DNA from: Mucilaginibacter phenanthrenivorans
Lineage (GTDB): Bacteria > Bacteroidota > Bacteroidia > Sphingobacteriales > Sphingobacteriaceae
Direction: 5' to 3'
Length of the DNA stretch: 64,000 nt
Assembly (NCBI RefSeq): GCF_024721155.1
Contig: NZ_JAHVAP010000002.1
Span: 62,001-126,000 of the forward strand
The first letter of the stretch is position 1. Each line of letters opens with the position of its first letter. The position numbers and the translations under genes were made by a program. Under the pieces are notes generated by a model. It was not told the DNA's origin. It saw only the letters and a list, made by a program, of their open reading frames with translations, and did no database searches. Below, in pieces: positions 16,844 to 26,807 of this stretch.

Positions 16844-18187
16844 TTAAAGCGGCCGGGACCGGCCGCGGGAGGAGGCATAATAAGCGATAAAGGCAAAACA
16901 GCCCAGCGGCACAAAAAACGCCGCAGGCATACCCGCATGATCGGCAATAAGCCCCATGACCGGCGGGCAAAACGCGCCGCCCGCAACGGCCATCACTAAA
17001 AAGGACGAAGCCCTTTTGGTCAGCGGGCCAAGCCCTTTGATGCCCAGGGCAAAAATGGTGGGGAACATCACGGACATAAAAAAGTAGGTAGAGAACAGCG
17101 CGATGACGCTGAGCCAGCCGAGCTGCAATACCACTAAGACCATTAACAGGGTATTGATCAATGCGTAAAGCATCAGCAAGCGATTAGGCTTAACAAATTT
17201 CAGGATATAAGAGCCGAACAATCTTCCAATCCAAAAGCTGCCCATACCGCCAATCGCCAGGATCAGCGAAGCCGCCTGCTCAGGGTTTTTCGGCATAAAG
17301 ATCTGCCCGAAACCGCCTAAATGCTGCATAATGCCACCAACCGCGTCTTTTAAACCAGCTATGGTTTCGGTGACGTCATTGATAAAAAAGGAATTCACGC
17401 CGGTTTGCGCGGCGACATATAAAAACTGCGCGATAACGGCCAGCACAAAGCCTTTATGTTTCAGCAATTCAGACAACGGCGCTTTGGCGTCGATGTGTTC
17501 GCTGTTTTCTTCCTTGACATCCGGCAGTTTGCTGAAGGCGAATATGACAGCTACTACAATTACGATGCAGCCGATATAGATATAGGGCCTGGTCAAAGAA
17601 TCGAATTGTTCCGGGCCGGTCTTTTGAGCGGCGCCAAAGATAAACAGACCGCCGATCAGCGGGCCGAGTATCCAGCCCAGGCCGTTAAAACTTTGCGCAA
17701 AATTGATGCGGCGGGCGGCGCCCTCGGGTGGGCCGAGCACAGTCGTATAAGGATTCGCGGCGGTCTCTAAACAAGACAGGCCGCAGGCGATGATAAACAG
17801 GCTGCCCAAAAACGGAATAAAGGCACCGAAGTGCGCAGCAGGGTAAAATAGAAATGCGCCCCCCGCGAAAAGCATCAGACCTAAGATAATACCACTTTTA
17901 TAGCCGTATTTCTTCATAAACAGGCCTGCAGGCCCGGCCATAACCAGGTAACCGATATACAGGGAGAACTGTACGAAGCCGCTTTCGGCTTTCGAGATAT
18001 GCAGGGTATTCTGGAAATGCTTGTCCAGCACATCCAGCAATCCGTGGGCGAAACCCCATAAGAGGAACAGGCTGGTGACCAGGGCAAAAGGGTAAAAATA
18101 GCTTTTACCGTTAGGTGCCCTTAGTAAACCCAGGTGTTGCACCTTCAGGCGGCGAACCGGTGCCGATTTTTCGATGTGATTGTGCAT
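16844..18187 (-). CDS. fucP: Sugar:proton symporter of the FucP family (MFS)
   Basis: About 447 aa with some 12 hydrophobic helices. FucP-family hallmarks are the first helix LVTSLFLLWGFAHGLLDVLDKHFQ, which carries the conserved acidic residue of the proton/sugar path, and the C-terminal FALGIKGLGPLTKRASSFLVM. I choose the Met at 18187 (MHNHIEK), which follows the fucI stop by 2 bases; an in-frame Met at 18220 would overlap fucI. It imports a hexose or pentose with a proton across the inner membrane. Given the neighbouring isomerase, L-fucose or D-arabinose is the likely cargo. Other members of the family carry glucose or galactose. Confidence 0.88.
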   Translation of the reverse strand: MHNHIEKSAPVRRLKVQHLGLLRAPNGKSYFYPFALVTSLFLLWGFAHGLLDVLDKHFQNTLHISKAESGFVQFSLYIGYLVMAGPAGLFMKKYGYKSGIILGLMLFAGGAFLFYPAAHFGAFIPFLGSLFIIACGLSCLETAANPYTTVLGPPEGAARRINFAQSFNGLGWILGPLIGGLFIFGAAQKTGPEQFDSLTRPYIYIGCIVIVVAVIFAFSKLPDVKEENSEHIDAKAPLSELLKHKGFVLAVIAQFLYVAAQTGVNSFFINDVTETIAGLKDAVGGIMQHLGGFGQIFMPKNPEQAASLILAIGGMGSFWIGRLFGSYILKFVKPNRLLMLYALINTLLMVLVVLQLGWLSVIALFSTYFFMSVMFPTIFALGIKGLGPLTKRASSFLVMAVAGGAFCPPVMGLIADHAGMPAAFFVPLGCFAFIAYYASSRGRSRPL

Positions 18188-18189
18188 GG

Positions 18190-19938
18190 TTAAGCGTATA
18201 AGGGTCCGTAAGTTTGACATGCGCGATAATCCGCTCCTTCTGTATCCGAACCGAAAGCCTTCCAGGCGGAGGGCCGGAAGACCCGGCTTGCTTCCACATT
18301 ATGCATGGAAACCGGTATCCGCAGCATACTGGCCAGGGTGATCAGTTCATGCCCATAATGCCCGTAGCCGAAGCTGCCATGGTTGGCGCCCCAAGCGGCC
18401 ATCACCGCATACCCATCGGTAAAATTTCCCACATCGGTTAGTTTCGGCACGAACCAGGTGGTCGGCCAGGTAGGGTCGGTACGTTCGTTTAAGATATGAT
18501 GCACTGGCTCGGGCAGATCAATCGTATAGCCTTCAGCGATCTGGAGGACAGGCCCTATGCCCTTCACCAGGTTAAGGCGGCATAAGGTAACAGGCATCCC
18601 CCCTTTGGTGACGAATTGCGAGGAATAGCCCCCGCCGCGGAAATAACCATTATTGGCGGGGTACCAGGTGGTCGCCTTCAGGCAGTCGCCGACCTCTTTG
18701 CCCCGGATTTCCCAGAAAGGTTTCATCACGGGTTTACCGTTTACTTCTTGTTGCCCCGAACCGTCCAGGGCAGCGGAACCTGAATTGATCAAGTGTATAA
18801 AGCCGCTTTCAGGTTTCCAGCCGGTGACCCTTTCCACCGCTTCTGGCGACCAGTAGGTGCGCACATCGGCGAATACCTGGGCGGTCTGTTTTAATAAGTA
18901 ACCTAAAAGCATAGACAGGCCATTCAGGCTGTCATTTTCGGTAGCGACCATAAAAGGCGCGCGGATTCCGTTCCAGTCAAAGCTGGAATTGAGGATGGCT
19001 TCCGCGAAATCCCCGTTGGGCAAAAAGTCGGTCCATTGCCGTTGCCCCTGGAAACCGGAGACGATGGCGTTATGCCCCTGCGCTTCTTCGCCGAACCCCA
19101 TGTCCTTTAGTTTGGGGTTACCAATCATCAAGTCGCGGATGATCAGCATCATTTTCACGACTGTCTCCCAATCCTTATCTTTCTGCTCGTGTGAAAATTG
19201 TTTTTCCTTTTGGTTTTTATCTTCGCCTTCTTTACAGTGTCCCCTGGTCCAGGCCAAAGCGTGTTTAAATTCTTCAGGGTCATAAATACCTTTCTCGATC
19301 CGGCGCAGTACCTCGACCGAATCCACGTATTCGTTCCGCATCCCAAAATAATCTTTGAACAGATCGGGCACAACAATAGAGCCTGCGATGCCCATCGATA
19401 CGGAACCGATAGCTAAATAGGCTTTGTTACGCATGATCGCTACGGCCAAACCTGCACGGGCAAAACCCAATAATTTTTCCTTCACATCATCAGGGATGGT
19501 TTGGTCATTCAGGTCTTGTACGTCTTTACCGTAGATGCCAAAGGCAGGGAGGCCAAACTGATTATGCGCGGCTAAGGTAGCGGCTAAATATACTGCGCCG
19601 GGCCTTTCCGTCCCGTTAAAGCCCCAGATGGCTTTGGGCCAGGCGGGATGCATATCCATCGTTTCCGAGCCGTAGGCCCAGCAAGGGGTGACGGATAAAG
19701 TCAGGCCGACATGGCTCTGCTCGAATAGAGTTTGGCAGGCGGTGGATTCGGCCACGCCGCCGATACAGGTTTCGGCTACGATACACTGCACCGGGCGGCC
19801 GTCGGGGTATTTGAGCTGGCTTTCATACAGGGCCTTCACATGGATAGCCATTTGCATGGTCACATTTTCCAGCGATTCGCGGACGCCGCCCAATCTTCCG
19901 TCGATAATGGGACGGATGCCTATTTTAGGATAATTCAT
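18190..19938 (-). CDS. fucI: L-fucose (D-arabinose) isomerase
   Basis: A 582-aa protein, close to the roughly 590 aa of E. coli FucI, with the same opening ([20 protein letters not shown]) and ending ([12 protein letters not shown]). The metal/catalytic acids are in place: E in [10 protein letters not shown] and D in [13 protein letters not shown]. It converts L-fucose to L-fuculose and, as is known for this enzyme, D-arabinose to D-ribulose, using Mn2+ in the cytoplasm. No fuculokinase or fuculose-phosphate aldolase gene is present in the window, so the later steps are encoded elsewhere or the route differs. It lies one base from the DUF6786 gene and 2 bases from fucP, in one operon. Confidence 0.96.
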   Translation of the reverse strand: MNYPKIGIRPIIDGRLGGVRESLENVTMQMAIHVKALYESQLKYPDGRPVQCIVAETCIGGVAESTACQTLFEQSHVGLTLSVTPCWAYGSETMDMHPAWPKAIWGFNGTERPGAVYLAATLAAHNQFGLPAFGIYGKDVQDLNDQTIPDDVKEKLLGFARAGLAVAIMRNKAYLAIGSVSMGIAGSIVVPDLFKDYFGMRNEYVDSVEVLRRIEKGIYDPEEFKHALAWTRGHCKEGEDKNQKEKQFSHEQKDKDWETVVKMMLIIRDLMIGNPKLKDMGFGEEAQGHNAIVSGFQGQRQWTDFLPNGDFAEAILNSSFDWNGIRAPFMVATENDSLNGLSMLLGYLLKQTAQVFADVRTYWSPEAVERVTGWKPESGFIHLINSGSAALDGSGQQEVNGKPVMKPFWEIRGKEVGDCLKATTWYPANNGYFRGGGYSSQFVTKGGMPVTLCRLNLVKGIGPVLQIAEGYTIDLPEPVHHILNERTDPTWPTTWFVPKLTDVGNFTDGYAVMAAWGANHGSFGYGHYGHELITLASMLRIPVSMHNVEASRVFRPSAWKAFGSDTEGADYRACQTYGPLYA

Positions 19939-19939
19939 A

Positions 19940-21142
19940 TTATAATGCCTTTTTAATTTCTTCGATGCTTACGCCCAATACTTTTTTGCTGATATAATCC
20001 AGGTCCATTTCGTTGCCTATAAAATGGAAAACGCTGTGCCAATGCGTGGCGGAATGCCCCAGTGGCAGGAAATGTGGGCTGGATACGGATTCGAGTTCGT
20101 AGAACGGGCCCATCTGTTTACCATCAGCCAATGGGCCGTCATTATAGGCGTTCATGGCATCGCCGGAGAAGGGGTCCTTGTCAGTGCGCCATTCCTGGTT
20201 GAGGTATTTGCTGAGCGGGGCTACGTCATACAGGATAATAGTCAGGACGTGGTTGCCCGCGTCATAACTGCCGGCGACGCTTTTGGCCCGCGCTGGGTGC
20301 ACGCCCAGCTTACCGCGCTGTTTGCCGTCGGCTTTGAAGTAGAGTACGCTGTCTTTTGCTTTCAGGCGGTCGGCCGGTATTTCGCCAAAATAATTGGTGG
20401 TAGCCGGTGAGCCGTCGCCTGATTTAAAAGGGATAACGATGGTAGTCTGGTCCGATGGCGGGAACATATCCAGGATCCAGGTGCAGGGCATGCCGGTGGT
20501 TTTGTTCCATTCGGTCGGGCCGGTATTAGTGACTGTGTTTTCGGTACGGTAACCGACCGCTTTGATGGAACCGGTCACCTGTACCGGCAGGAAGCGCTCG
20601 ATCTGCCGTGTATCCAGCAAACTGATCTTGCGGGTAACACGCAGCTTAAATTCCGAACCGGCGAAATTCTTGAGTTGCATATCCTTGGCAAGTACGGCAT
20701 GGGTGCTGTCTTTGAAAACGAGTTCCCAGGCTTCGCTGTCATAAGCGGGTGGCGTGTGCCAATTGTCGAATTTCTGGTCCTTGCCTTTTTCAAAGAATAG
20801 AGAGAACGGGCCCCCTTCAGGGCCGAGCCAGAAGCGGTTCTCGCCACCGTAGGCGTTCATATAGGGGTCAATGGGGCCGTAGAAGGCTTTGTAATGGATC
20901 CAGCCGAAGCTGCGGCCGGTATCGCCAGTGGCGGTGGAGGTAAAGACCTTGGCCTGGTATTTGGCGGAAACCAATACCTGGGCGTCGCTTTTACCGAGGA
21001 TTACGGCGCTGCTGTCGTGTTTTAAAATAAATTCCTTGTCATAGCCGAAAGTGCCGGGTTGGGGCGGTTCTTCTTTGATGGCCTGCTTGCAGGCCGGGCA
21101 GATGAGGGTCATAAACAGCAGTATTAATAGTTGGTTTTTCAT
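19940..21142 (-). CDS. DUF6786-like lipoprotein
   Basis: A 400-aa protein with a lipoprotein signal ([11 protein letters not shown], lipidated Cys at residue 18). The body is beta-rich with many aromatic residues and [19 protein letters not shown] near residues 100-120, the pattern I associate with the DUF6786 family found beside Bacteroidota glycoside hydrolases. Function is not established; a carbohydrate-binding or mutarotase-like role is conceivable. It sits 8 bases downstream of a GH172 gene and 1 base upstream of fucI, so it is an integral part of the sugar operon. Confidence 0.72.
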   Translation of the reverse strand: MKNQLLILLFMTLICPACKQAIKEEPPQPGTFGYDKEFILKHDSSAVILGKSDAQVLVSAKYQAKVFTSTATGDTGRSFGWIHYKAFYGPIDPYMNAYGGENRFWLGPEGGPFSLFFEKGKDQKFDNWHTPPAYDSEAWELVFKDSTHAVLAKDMQLKNFAGSEFKLRVTRKISLLDTRQIERFLPVQVTGSIKAVGYRTENTVTNTGPTEWNKTTGMPCTWILDMFPPSDQTTIVIPFKSGDGSPATTNYFGEIPADRLKAKDSVLYFKADGKQRGKLGVHPARAKSVAGSYDAGNHVLTIILYDVAPLSKYLNQEWRTDKDPFSGDAMNAYNDGPLADGKQMGPFYELESVSSPHFLPLGHSATHWHSVFHFIGNEMDLDYISKKVLGVSIEEIKKAL

Positions 21143-21150
21143 ATATTGGT

Positions 21151-22611
21151 TTATTCAGGTTTCAGTTGTTCCATTTTCCCCCGGTCGCAGTAGTAAAAAC
21201 TCAGCGAGGTGTAGTTGACGGGCTCGTTGTACACGGGACTGGCGCCATGCTCAATACCGTGCCAGATGCTGTTTTCAAAGGATAGTTTGTCGTTAATAAA
21301 AAAGCGGAAGCCACCGGTATGGGCCACAGGCTCATGACCATAGGCCAAACAGCCTGAAAGCGCCCGGCTTTCAGCATGCTCCCATTTGCCCTTCATGTCG
21401 TACCAGCCACCATTAAAGTAATCTTCACTGCCAGTGCCGTGCATCCGGAATTTGCCGTCCGTGGCTGTGGAATCATCCCCTTCGAAAAAACCGGTCAAGC
21501 CTCTAAAAGAGTTACTTCCTTTCAGGATCGTGCCGACATAGTGGCCCTTCCCGCGAATGTCCAGGAAAACATGCCAGGGATCGCTGCGGCCGAGTTGATG
21601 CTGAACATAGGTGACATAAAACTTTCCTTCCTTTTGCGGGTCGCGTTTTTCAGCTGAAGCCGCTATCTTCGCCTTGACATTCACGGTTGTGCTACCCGCA
21701 TTCCATAAGTCTATCCTGGCGTATTGGTCAAAAGGCATCGGGAAATAAGCATAATGGACCGCTTTGGTTCCGCTGAGCAAACCTTTCATCGTTGGTTGGC
21801 CGAAGGCATAACCGAAGAACTCTCTTAAGGAACATTCTACAGCAGGCAGGCTTTCCTTGTCCCATTTCACGGAGATCCGCAGGTTTTCTGTTCCGGCCGT
21901 GTCTATTTCGATGCCCTTGATCCTGCCGCCCGTTTTCATCTCCCAAAGCGTTTTATATTCCCCGCGTTTTAAATCAATATGGATACTGGTATCGCCTGAA
22001 TTCATGGGTGTTTTTTTCCAGCTTCTTACAAGATTATCCAGCTCATTTTGCTCCCCGGCACTCAATGTAGGGTTAAAAGAATCCACCTTTGTCCCCTTGG
22101 GGAATAAACGGTAACCCAGTTGATGAAACTGCAGGTTATGCCCCCGGCTGACGATCATCAGGTGCTTTTGGAAAGGGATGGGAAAATAACAGAAATAGCC
22201 GCCCACGGCGCTGTCACATAAAGGCTTTTGAAACGGCTTAACTTTCCCGGTAAACAAGTCCATATAGCAGATCGACAGCCTTGGCTTTTTTTCATGATCC
22301 AGGTAAAAATCGAGGGTGTCTTTGGTGGGCGTCGGTGTCGCGATCCGGTTCAAAACACCCGGCCCGTCGATGTCGAGCATGACAAGGCTGCCGTCCGGGT
22401 TCTTGCGGATAAAGGAATAGGTTCCGCCAAAACCGTCATCGTTAAGCCCTTTACGGTCATAGGTCGTTTCCTCGCTTTCCACGGTATTCGTCCGGTAGGC
22501 GGGTAACAGCGAGATATCGGAAAGCTGCCGCAGTTCGCTGCTCAGCGTGATCTTTTGCGCCAAAGCGCAAAAGGGAAATAACAGACACGCTGTTAAGATT
22601 TTAATTTTCAT
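21151..22611 (-). CDS. Glycoside hydrolase family 172 (DUF2961) protein, first copy
   Basis: A 486-aa secreted protein (signal MKIKILTACLLFPFCALAQ) with the jelly-roll DUF2961/GH172 hallmarks: DGPGVLNRI near residue 82 and the motif GTGSEDYFNGGWY near residue 390, which holds the conserved acid. Characterised GH172 enzymes act on alpha-D-fructofuranosides and D-arabinofuranosides. The gene overlaps the GH116 gene by 11 bases. A second GH172 gene (25156-26292) is only about 23% shorter and differs clearly in sequence, so the two are unlikely to be a recent duplication. Confidence 0.88.
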   Translation of the reverse strand: MKIKILTACLLFPFCALAQKITLSSELRQLSDISLLPAYRTNTVESEETTYDRKGLNDDGFGGTYSFIRKNPDGSLVMLDIDGPGVLNRIATPTPTKDTLDFYLDHEKKPRLSICYMDLFTGKVKPFQKPLCDSAVGGYFCYFPIPFQKHLMIVSRGHNLQFHQLGYRLFPKGTKVDSFNPTLSAGEQNELDNLVRSWKKTPMNSGDTSIHIDLKRGEYKTLWEMKTGGRIKGIEIDTAGTENLRISVKWDKESLPAVECSLREFFGYAFGQPTMKGLLSGTKAVHYAYFPMPFDQYARIDLWNAGSTTVNVKAKIAASAEKRDPQKEGKFYVTYVQHQLGRSDPWHVFLDIRGKGHYVGTILKGSNSFRGLTGFFEGDDSTATDGKFRMHGTGSEDYFNGGWYDMKGKWEHAESRALSGCLAYGHEPVAHTGGFRFFINDKLSFENSIWHGIEHGASPVYNEPVNYTSLSFYYCDRGKMEQLKPE

Positions 22612-25159
22612 AATTGGTGGTTATCGTTATTTGATCACCGGATTTGAGATTTAATGGTTCAAACCGGATCGTGAGTTGATTATCTTGCTGAGCAGGTTGC
22701 ATAATGATGACATGTCCGTTCCTTTTCAATTGGATTGTCTTGACTTTGGTAATAACAGATACTCTTAATTGCTGAAGGCCCAGCTTCCCATATACGAGCG
22801 AAACAGTATTGGTTTGTATACGGCCTTTTCTTTCCTGCGCGATATTTCCCCAGCCTTCAGCTGCGCTGAAAAAACTTTGGAAATGTTCCGGCTGGATTTT
22901 TGGAGCAAAGCCCAGTATGCCTTTTGGCCCGTCATACTGAAAATCACAAAGTGCTAAAAATACCCCCCAGCTGGCCATCGCGCGGGCATAATGGTCGCCG
23001 CATTCCACTTCGTTCCAGGGGTTGTGTTTTTCGGGCTGGTAACGGTCGTCCAGACCTTTGACGATCGATAACCCTTCGTTCACCATGCCATGATAGATCA
23101 TCGAGGTAGCCACCTGGTACTCGATCCCCGTCCAGACCTCATCGCGGTAGCGTACGCCATGGTTACCGGGATGCGGATCATGCGGCCAGGTACAGACCAG
23201 CAGGCCGGCTTCGCCGGGACTGGCAAAGTCGCGTTCAGCGGGATGATCTTTGGTTTGGGCAGCAATGTCCGGCGCCCAGTTGTATTTCCAGATGCTCTGT
23301 AGCGCTGATTTGATTTCGTTAGTTGGATAGAGGTCACCGAGGCCGTACAAACTGGACCAGGTTTGCCCGAACAACTGGTCGGAAAGGCAGCCTTTCGCGT
23401 ACTGCGCATTAGGGTGTTCTTTCAGGTCAACATCCTGGATAAAGTATTCCCCGTTAAATAAACGTTTGCTGCTGTTTTCCGCGCCACGGGCTGCAATCAT
23501 CGCGCAACTATCGGCGAAAGGGTCCTGCATTAGTTTGCCCATCAGGGCGGCAGCTTTTAAAGCGCCAACGTATAGGCTGCCCACATAGGTGTTCGCACCG
23601 TAGAACTGGTCGTCATAGGTGTTGGGCTGCATGCCCTCGATCAGTCCATCGGCATTGCCATCCGCCCGGATCAGGTAGTGGGTAGTTGCTTTGATCTTTG
23701 GCCAGTTGCGCATCAAAAACCTATTATCTGCTGACAACAAATGCTCCCGGTACGCCTTCAACACCGTTCCCGCCTGTCCGTCTATATACACATCCTGCCC
23801 GGTCCAGCGGTCATGGTTGCCGTCACGGGTAAAGATACCGCCGTCCGCCCGGAAGGAATTGGCAAAATCGGTTTGTTCACGGAGGTTACGGTCGAGTTCG
23901 GGAAAAAGGTGCGCTATGCCCTGCTCGTAGTTCCAGACGTGGGTACAGGTACCGATACAGGAACCGACACCTTCCCAGGCGTAAAACTTGCCATTGCCCC
24001 ACCACTGGCAGGTTTCGGTGGCCAGCGTCGATAACGGCGAGATCAGGCGTCTGTTCAGCCAGTATGGCAAGGTGCTGTGGTTATAATAAGCGTCATGAAA
24101 AGCAAAAGTTTGCTGTTGCAGGCGCGGTAAATTCGTTTCCAGCCATTCTGCCACGTTCCGGGAGCTACTGAAACAGTTTTTGTAATTGTTATAAACCAGC
24201 GGGCCGTCGGTACGCAAAGGTTTAGTCCAGGCCGTATCGATATAATGCGGACGGTTGGGAAAATACCAGCTCAGCAGAAAAGTGACCTTTTTGCTTTCTC
24301 CCGGTCTCAAAACCAGTTTTTTAGAAATTTCCCCGACCAATTTTTCACCTAAAGCCTTTTGCGCATCGGGACTGGTAACACCGTCGCCGAGCAAACTCAA
24401 ACAGATATCGCCATTCCAGGGATGTTGGGCAGGCAAAGTGGTGTTCACTAAATCCATGGTAATGCCGGTTAACCCGTTTTGATGGAAAGCAATATTACGA
24501 TTGGTGCCCGTGTAGCTTACTTTACCGTCAAGCCCGACCGGGTTTTGCAGGCGCCCGGTCAGGGTAACGGTTTGGGTGGTTTTAGCGGTGTTTGTTAAAG
24601 TGTATTGTAAAACAGTGCCGGGTGTGGCGCTTTCCCTGGCGTCCAGCGGGATAAAGGGAGAAAAGACCTGCAGGCGTACCGCAACAGGCAAAAATTCTTT
24701 GCTGTCCTTGTAGTCAATAGTCGCTACCGGGTACTCACCGGTAAATTCGATAGCATCGAAATGGGCTGCGTCAAGCGGCCTGCCGTTTATTGTAAAGCCT
24801 TCCTCGATATAAGATGGCGGTGTAAAAGTCTGGTAACAGTCCTGCCATGGGCCAAGCGCGGTCATAAAATTATTCGTTGATCGGTGCCCGTACCCGGTAT
24901 TGTAAGCATTGTTGGCGATCCACCAGCAGGCTAAGGTACCGTCACCCCTGACGTAGAGCTGGCCGGAGGCGATGCCACCGCAAGGCATACCGATGGTTTG
25001 GAGCTGGGCGCCCTTAAAGGTTTTAGGGCCATCCGCATAGACGGATTGGTCAAAGGATGCAAGCAGTACCTTATCGACTGGCACATGATGGCTGGGGTCA
25101 ATGCTTTGGGCATTGGCCGTAAGGCTAAAAAGAAACAGGAGATAGACTATTTTCTTCAT
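22601..25159 (-). CDS. GH116 family glycoside hydrolase (GBA2-like)
   Basis: An 852-aa secreted protein (signal MKKIVYLLFLFSLTANAQ). The N-terminal beta-sandwich (about residues 50-330) begins with TIGMPCGGIASGQLYVRGDG. The (alpha/alpha)6 barrel contains GTCTHVWNYEQGIAHLFPEL and GMQPNTYDDQFYGANTYVGS, the characteristic GH116 segments carrying the catalytic carboxylates. Family members are beta-glucosidases, beta-xylosidases or glucosylceramidases. Here the substrate is probably a side chain or linkage of the glycan attacked by the GH172 and GH51 enzymes. The start overlaps the upstream GH172 stop by 4 bases. Confidence 0.88.
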   Translation of the reverse strand: MKKIVYLLFLFSLTANAQSIDPSHHVPVDKVLLASFDQSVYADGPKTFKGAQLQTIGMPCGGIASGQLYVRGDGTLACWWIANNAYNTGYGHRSTNNFMTALGPWQDCYQTFTPPSYIEEGFTINGRPLDAAHFDAIEFTGEYPVATIDYKDSKEFLPVAVRLQVFSPFIPLDARESATPGTVLQYTLTNTAKTTQTVTLTGRLQNPVGLDGKVSYTGTNRNIAFHQNGLTGITMDLVNTTLPAQHPWNGDICLSLLGDGVTSPDAQKALGEKLVGEISKKLVLRPGESKKVTFLLSWYFPNRPHYIDTAWTKPLRTDGPLVYNNYKNCFSSSRNVAEWLETNLPRLQQQTFAFHDAYYNHSTLPYWLNRRLISPLSTLATETCQWWGNGKFYAWEGVGSCIGTCTHVWNYEQGIAHLFPELDRNLREQTDFANSFRADGGIFTRDGNHDRWTGQDVYIDGQAGTVLKAYREHLLSADNRFLMRNWPKIKATTHYLIRADGNADGLIEGMQPNTYDDQFYGANTYVGSLYVGALKAAALMGKLMQDPFADSCAMIAARGAENSSKRLFNGEYFIQDVDLKEHPNAQYAKGCLSDQLFGQTWSSLYGLGDLYPTNEIKSALQSIWKYNWAPDIAAQTKDHPAERDFASPGEAGLLVCTWPHDPHPGNHGVRYRDEVWTGIEYQVATSMIYHGMVNEGLSIVKGLDDRYQPEKHNPWNEVECGDHYARAMASWGVFLALCDFQYDGPKGILGFAPKIQPEHFQSFFSAAEGWGNIAQERKGRIQTNTVSLVYGKLGLQQLRVSVITKVKTIQLKRNGHVIIMQPAQQDNQLTIRFEPLNLKSGDQITITTNYEN

Positions 25160-26292
25160 GGCTTGTCTACATAATAATAGGCGGTAACCGCGTAATCATC
25201 CGACCGATAAAAGTTCATCCAGTCTTTAGGATCAGCTTTTGCCAGTGCATCCGCTGGTGTATTCTTTTCCAGCAATCCCCGGAAACCGGTATTACCGAAA
25301 AGCGAGACTAGTTTCAGCGGTACGCCTTTCGCCTGTAGCATTTTGACGTCGTCCGCATACCAGCCGCCGATCTGCTGGAGCGTCGCCCGGAATGCTTTAT
25401 AAAACCAGATCGCATCCGGGATATGGAAACGGTAAAAGGCATATTGACGACTTGCGTCATCCGCCACCAGGCAACCCTGGTACCGGTGGGCGAAGGTACC
25501 CTCGAACCAGCCGGTGCCGATATAGTCTTCCGCGCCGGTTCCATTAATGGTCGGATTGGCTTTATCCCCGTCAATATACATTTTCACCTCGCCTTCGCCC
25601 CACCAGGTATGCCCGTAGGCGGGATTAACGTCCAGACCAACGGAAACGCCCAGAAAGCGGCCCTTGCCCTGAACTTCCCTTAGCAGTTCAACGTCCTGTC
25701 CGATAGGACTGCTTTGCTGCCGGTGCCAGGCGGCATGGAAATACAAGGTTTCTGTTGGGACTATCAGCCTGACAAAATCCACGTCAAAAAACAGGAGCTC
25801 CAGGTCTTTTCCGCTTTCATTGGTCAATGTTATCCGCGCGCCTTTTTTAAAGGCCATGGGGATATAACAATTGAAACTGCGGCCCTCGGGATTGCTGAAT
25901 AATGCGGATTCGAAAGCGACCGGCTTTAATGCGGCGCAAAAGAAATCACCAAAAGGTACGTCAACCGCTGGTATTTTGCTGTCCTCCCAATACATCCGTA
26001 AACGGAGTCCGCGCAGCATTTCCGGGCTGCGGTCGCTGATCGTCAGCCAGATGCGCTGGATGATCCCCGCAGAGCGTATGTCAAGCAGGGATTTGCATTC
26101 ACCGGCTTTCAGCGAGCTGAAGGCCGCCCCTTTGGCTCCGGCATTGCTTTTCCCGCCCTGTCCTTTCCTGCCGTTCAGGTTTTCCAGGCTGCTCACCGAG
26201 CTGTGCACACCTCGCGGCATGGTGTAAAGGTCCTGGGCAAAAAGCGCAGGGGACGTTATCAAGAAGGAAAGCAAAAGGAGTCTGAACTTCAT
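25156..26292 (-). CDS. Glycoside hydrolase family 172 (DUF2961) protein, second copy
   Basis: A 378-aa secreted protein (signal MKFRLLLLSFLITSPALFAQ). GH172 hallmarks: IIQRIWLTISDRSPEMLRGL, FNCYIPMAFKKGARI and GTGAEDYIGTGWF near residue 260. It is of typical single-domain length. It begins 4 bases after the small secreted protein gene and overlaps the GH116 gene by 4 bases (ATGA), so the whole set is translated as a tight operon. Likely exo-acting on D-furanosides (arabinose or fructose) by analogy with characterised members. Confidence 0.88.
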   Translation of the reverse strand: MKFRLLLLSFLITSPALFAQDLYTMPRGVHSSVSSLENLNGRKGQGGKSNAGAKGAAFSSLKAGECKSLLDIRSAGIIQRIWLTISDRSPEMLRGLRLRMYWEDSKIPAVDVPFGDFFCAALKPVAFESALFSNPEGRSFNCYIPMAFKKGARITLTNESGKDLELLFFDVDFVRLIVPTETLYFHAAWHRQQSSPIGQDVELLREVQGKGRFLGVSVGLDVNPAYGHTWWGEGEVKMYIDGDKANPTINGTGAEDYIGTGWFEGTFAHRYQGCLVADDASRQYAFYRFHIPDAIWFYKAFRATLQQIGGWYADDVKMLQAKGVPLKLVSLFGNTGFRGLLEKNTPADALAKADPKDWMNFYRSDDYAVTAYYYVDKP

Positions 26293-26295
26293 GGT

Positions 26296-26763
26296 TTATT
26301 GCTTGGCATAATAGCATTTAATAGTGTACTTCATCCCGTTGGACTGTTCCACGTTCCGGTCGATCACGAGGGTTTTGCCGCCATCTTCCAGCGTCCAGTT
26401 TTCCGTTGCGCCATTATTGGGGCCGGCCGTCCTGGTGAGCAAAATGCTTTGGTCATTGGTCCATTTCAGCGTAGTCGTCACCGTAGTGCCCGCAACAGGC
26501 GTACGGACCAGTGGCTTGCCGTCAAAGGTCAGGTTTTCGGTCACCGGGGCCAATTCTTTCAGATCCTGGTCCAGGCTGGTACGGATGATGGCGATCTTAT
26601 CGGCCTGCTGCTCCACTTTGATGTAGCGGGGGATGATCCATTCCGGCGCCCTGCCGAAATCGATTTTGGCTTTATTGACCTGCCAGGTGCCGTTGAAATC
26701 GGCTTTCTGTGCAAAGGCCTTAACGGTGGTAAAAAGCAAGATGGCTAAAATAATTTTCCTCAT
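26296..26763 (-). CDS. Small secreted beta-rich protein
   Basis: A 155-aa protein with a signal peptide (MRKIILAILLFTTVKAFAQK). The mature part reads FNGTWQVNKAKIDFG and later GATENWTLEDGGKTLVIDRN, the start and end pattern of lipocalin-like periplasmic beta barrels common in Bacteroidota. No catalytic motif. It is 3 bases from the second GH172 gene and 44 bases after the GH51 gene, so it is part of the sugar operon, perhaps as a binding accessory. Function unknown. Confidence 0.75.
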   Translation of the reverse strand: MRKIILAILLFTTVKAFAQKADFNGTWQVNKAKIDFGRAPEWIIPRYIKVEQQADKIAIIRTSLDQDLKELAPVTENLTFDGKPLVRTPVAGTTVTTTLKWTNDQSILLTRTAGPNNGATENWTLEDGGKTLVIDRNVEQSNGMKYTIKCYYAKQ

Positions 26764-26807
26764 GGTTGGTTTTTTATTAATGTTTAATGATTAAAGTTTA
26801 TACTTAT

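Noticed and set aside
18188-18220. Longer FucP start at 18220
   Set aside because: It would overlap fucI by 31 bases; the Met at 18187 directly follows the fucI stop.
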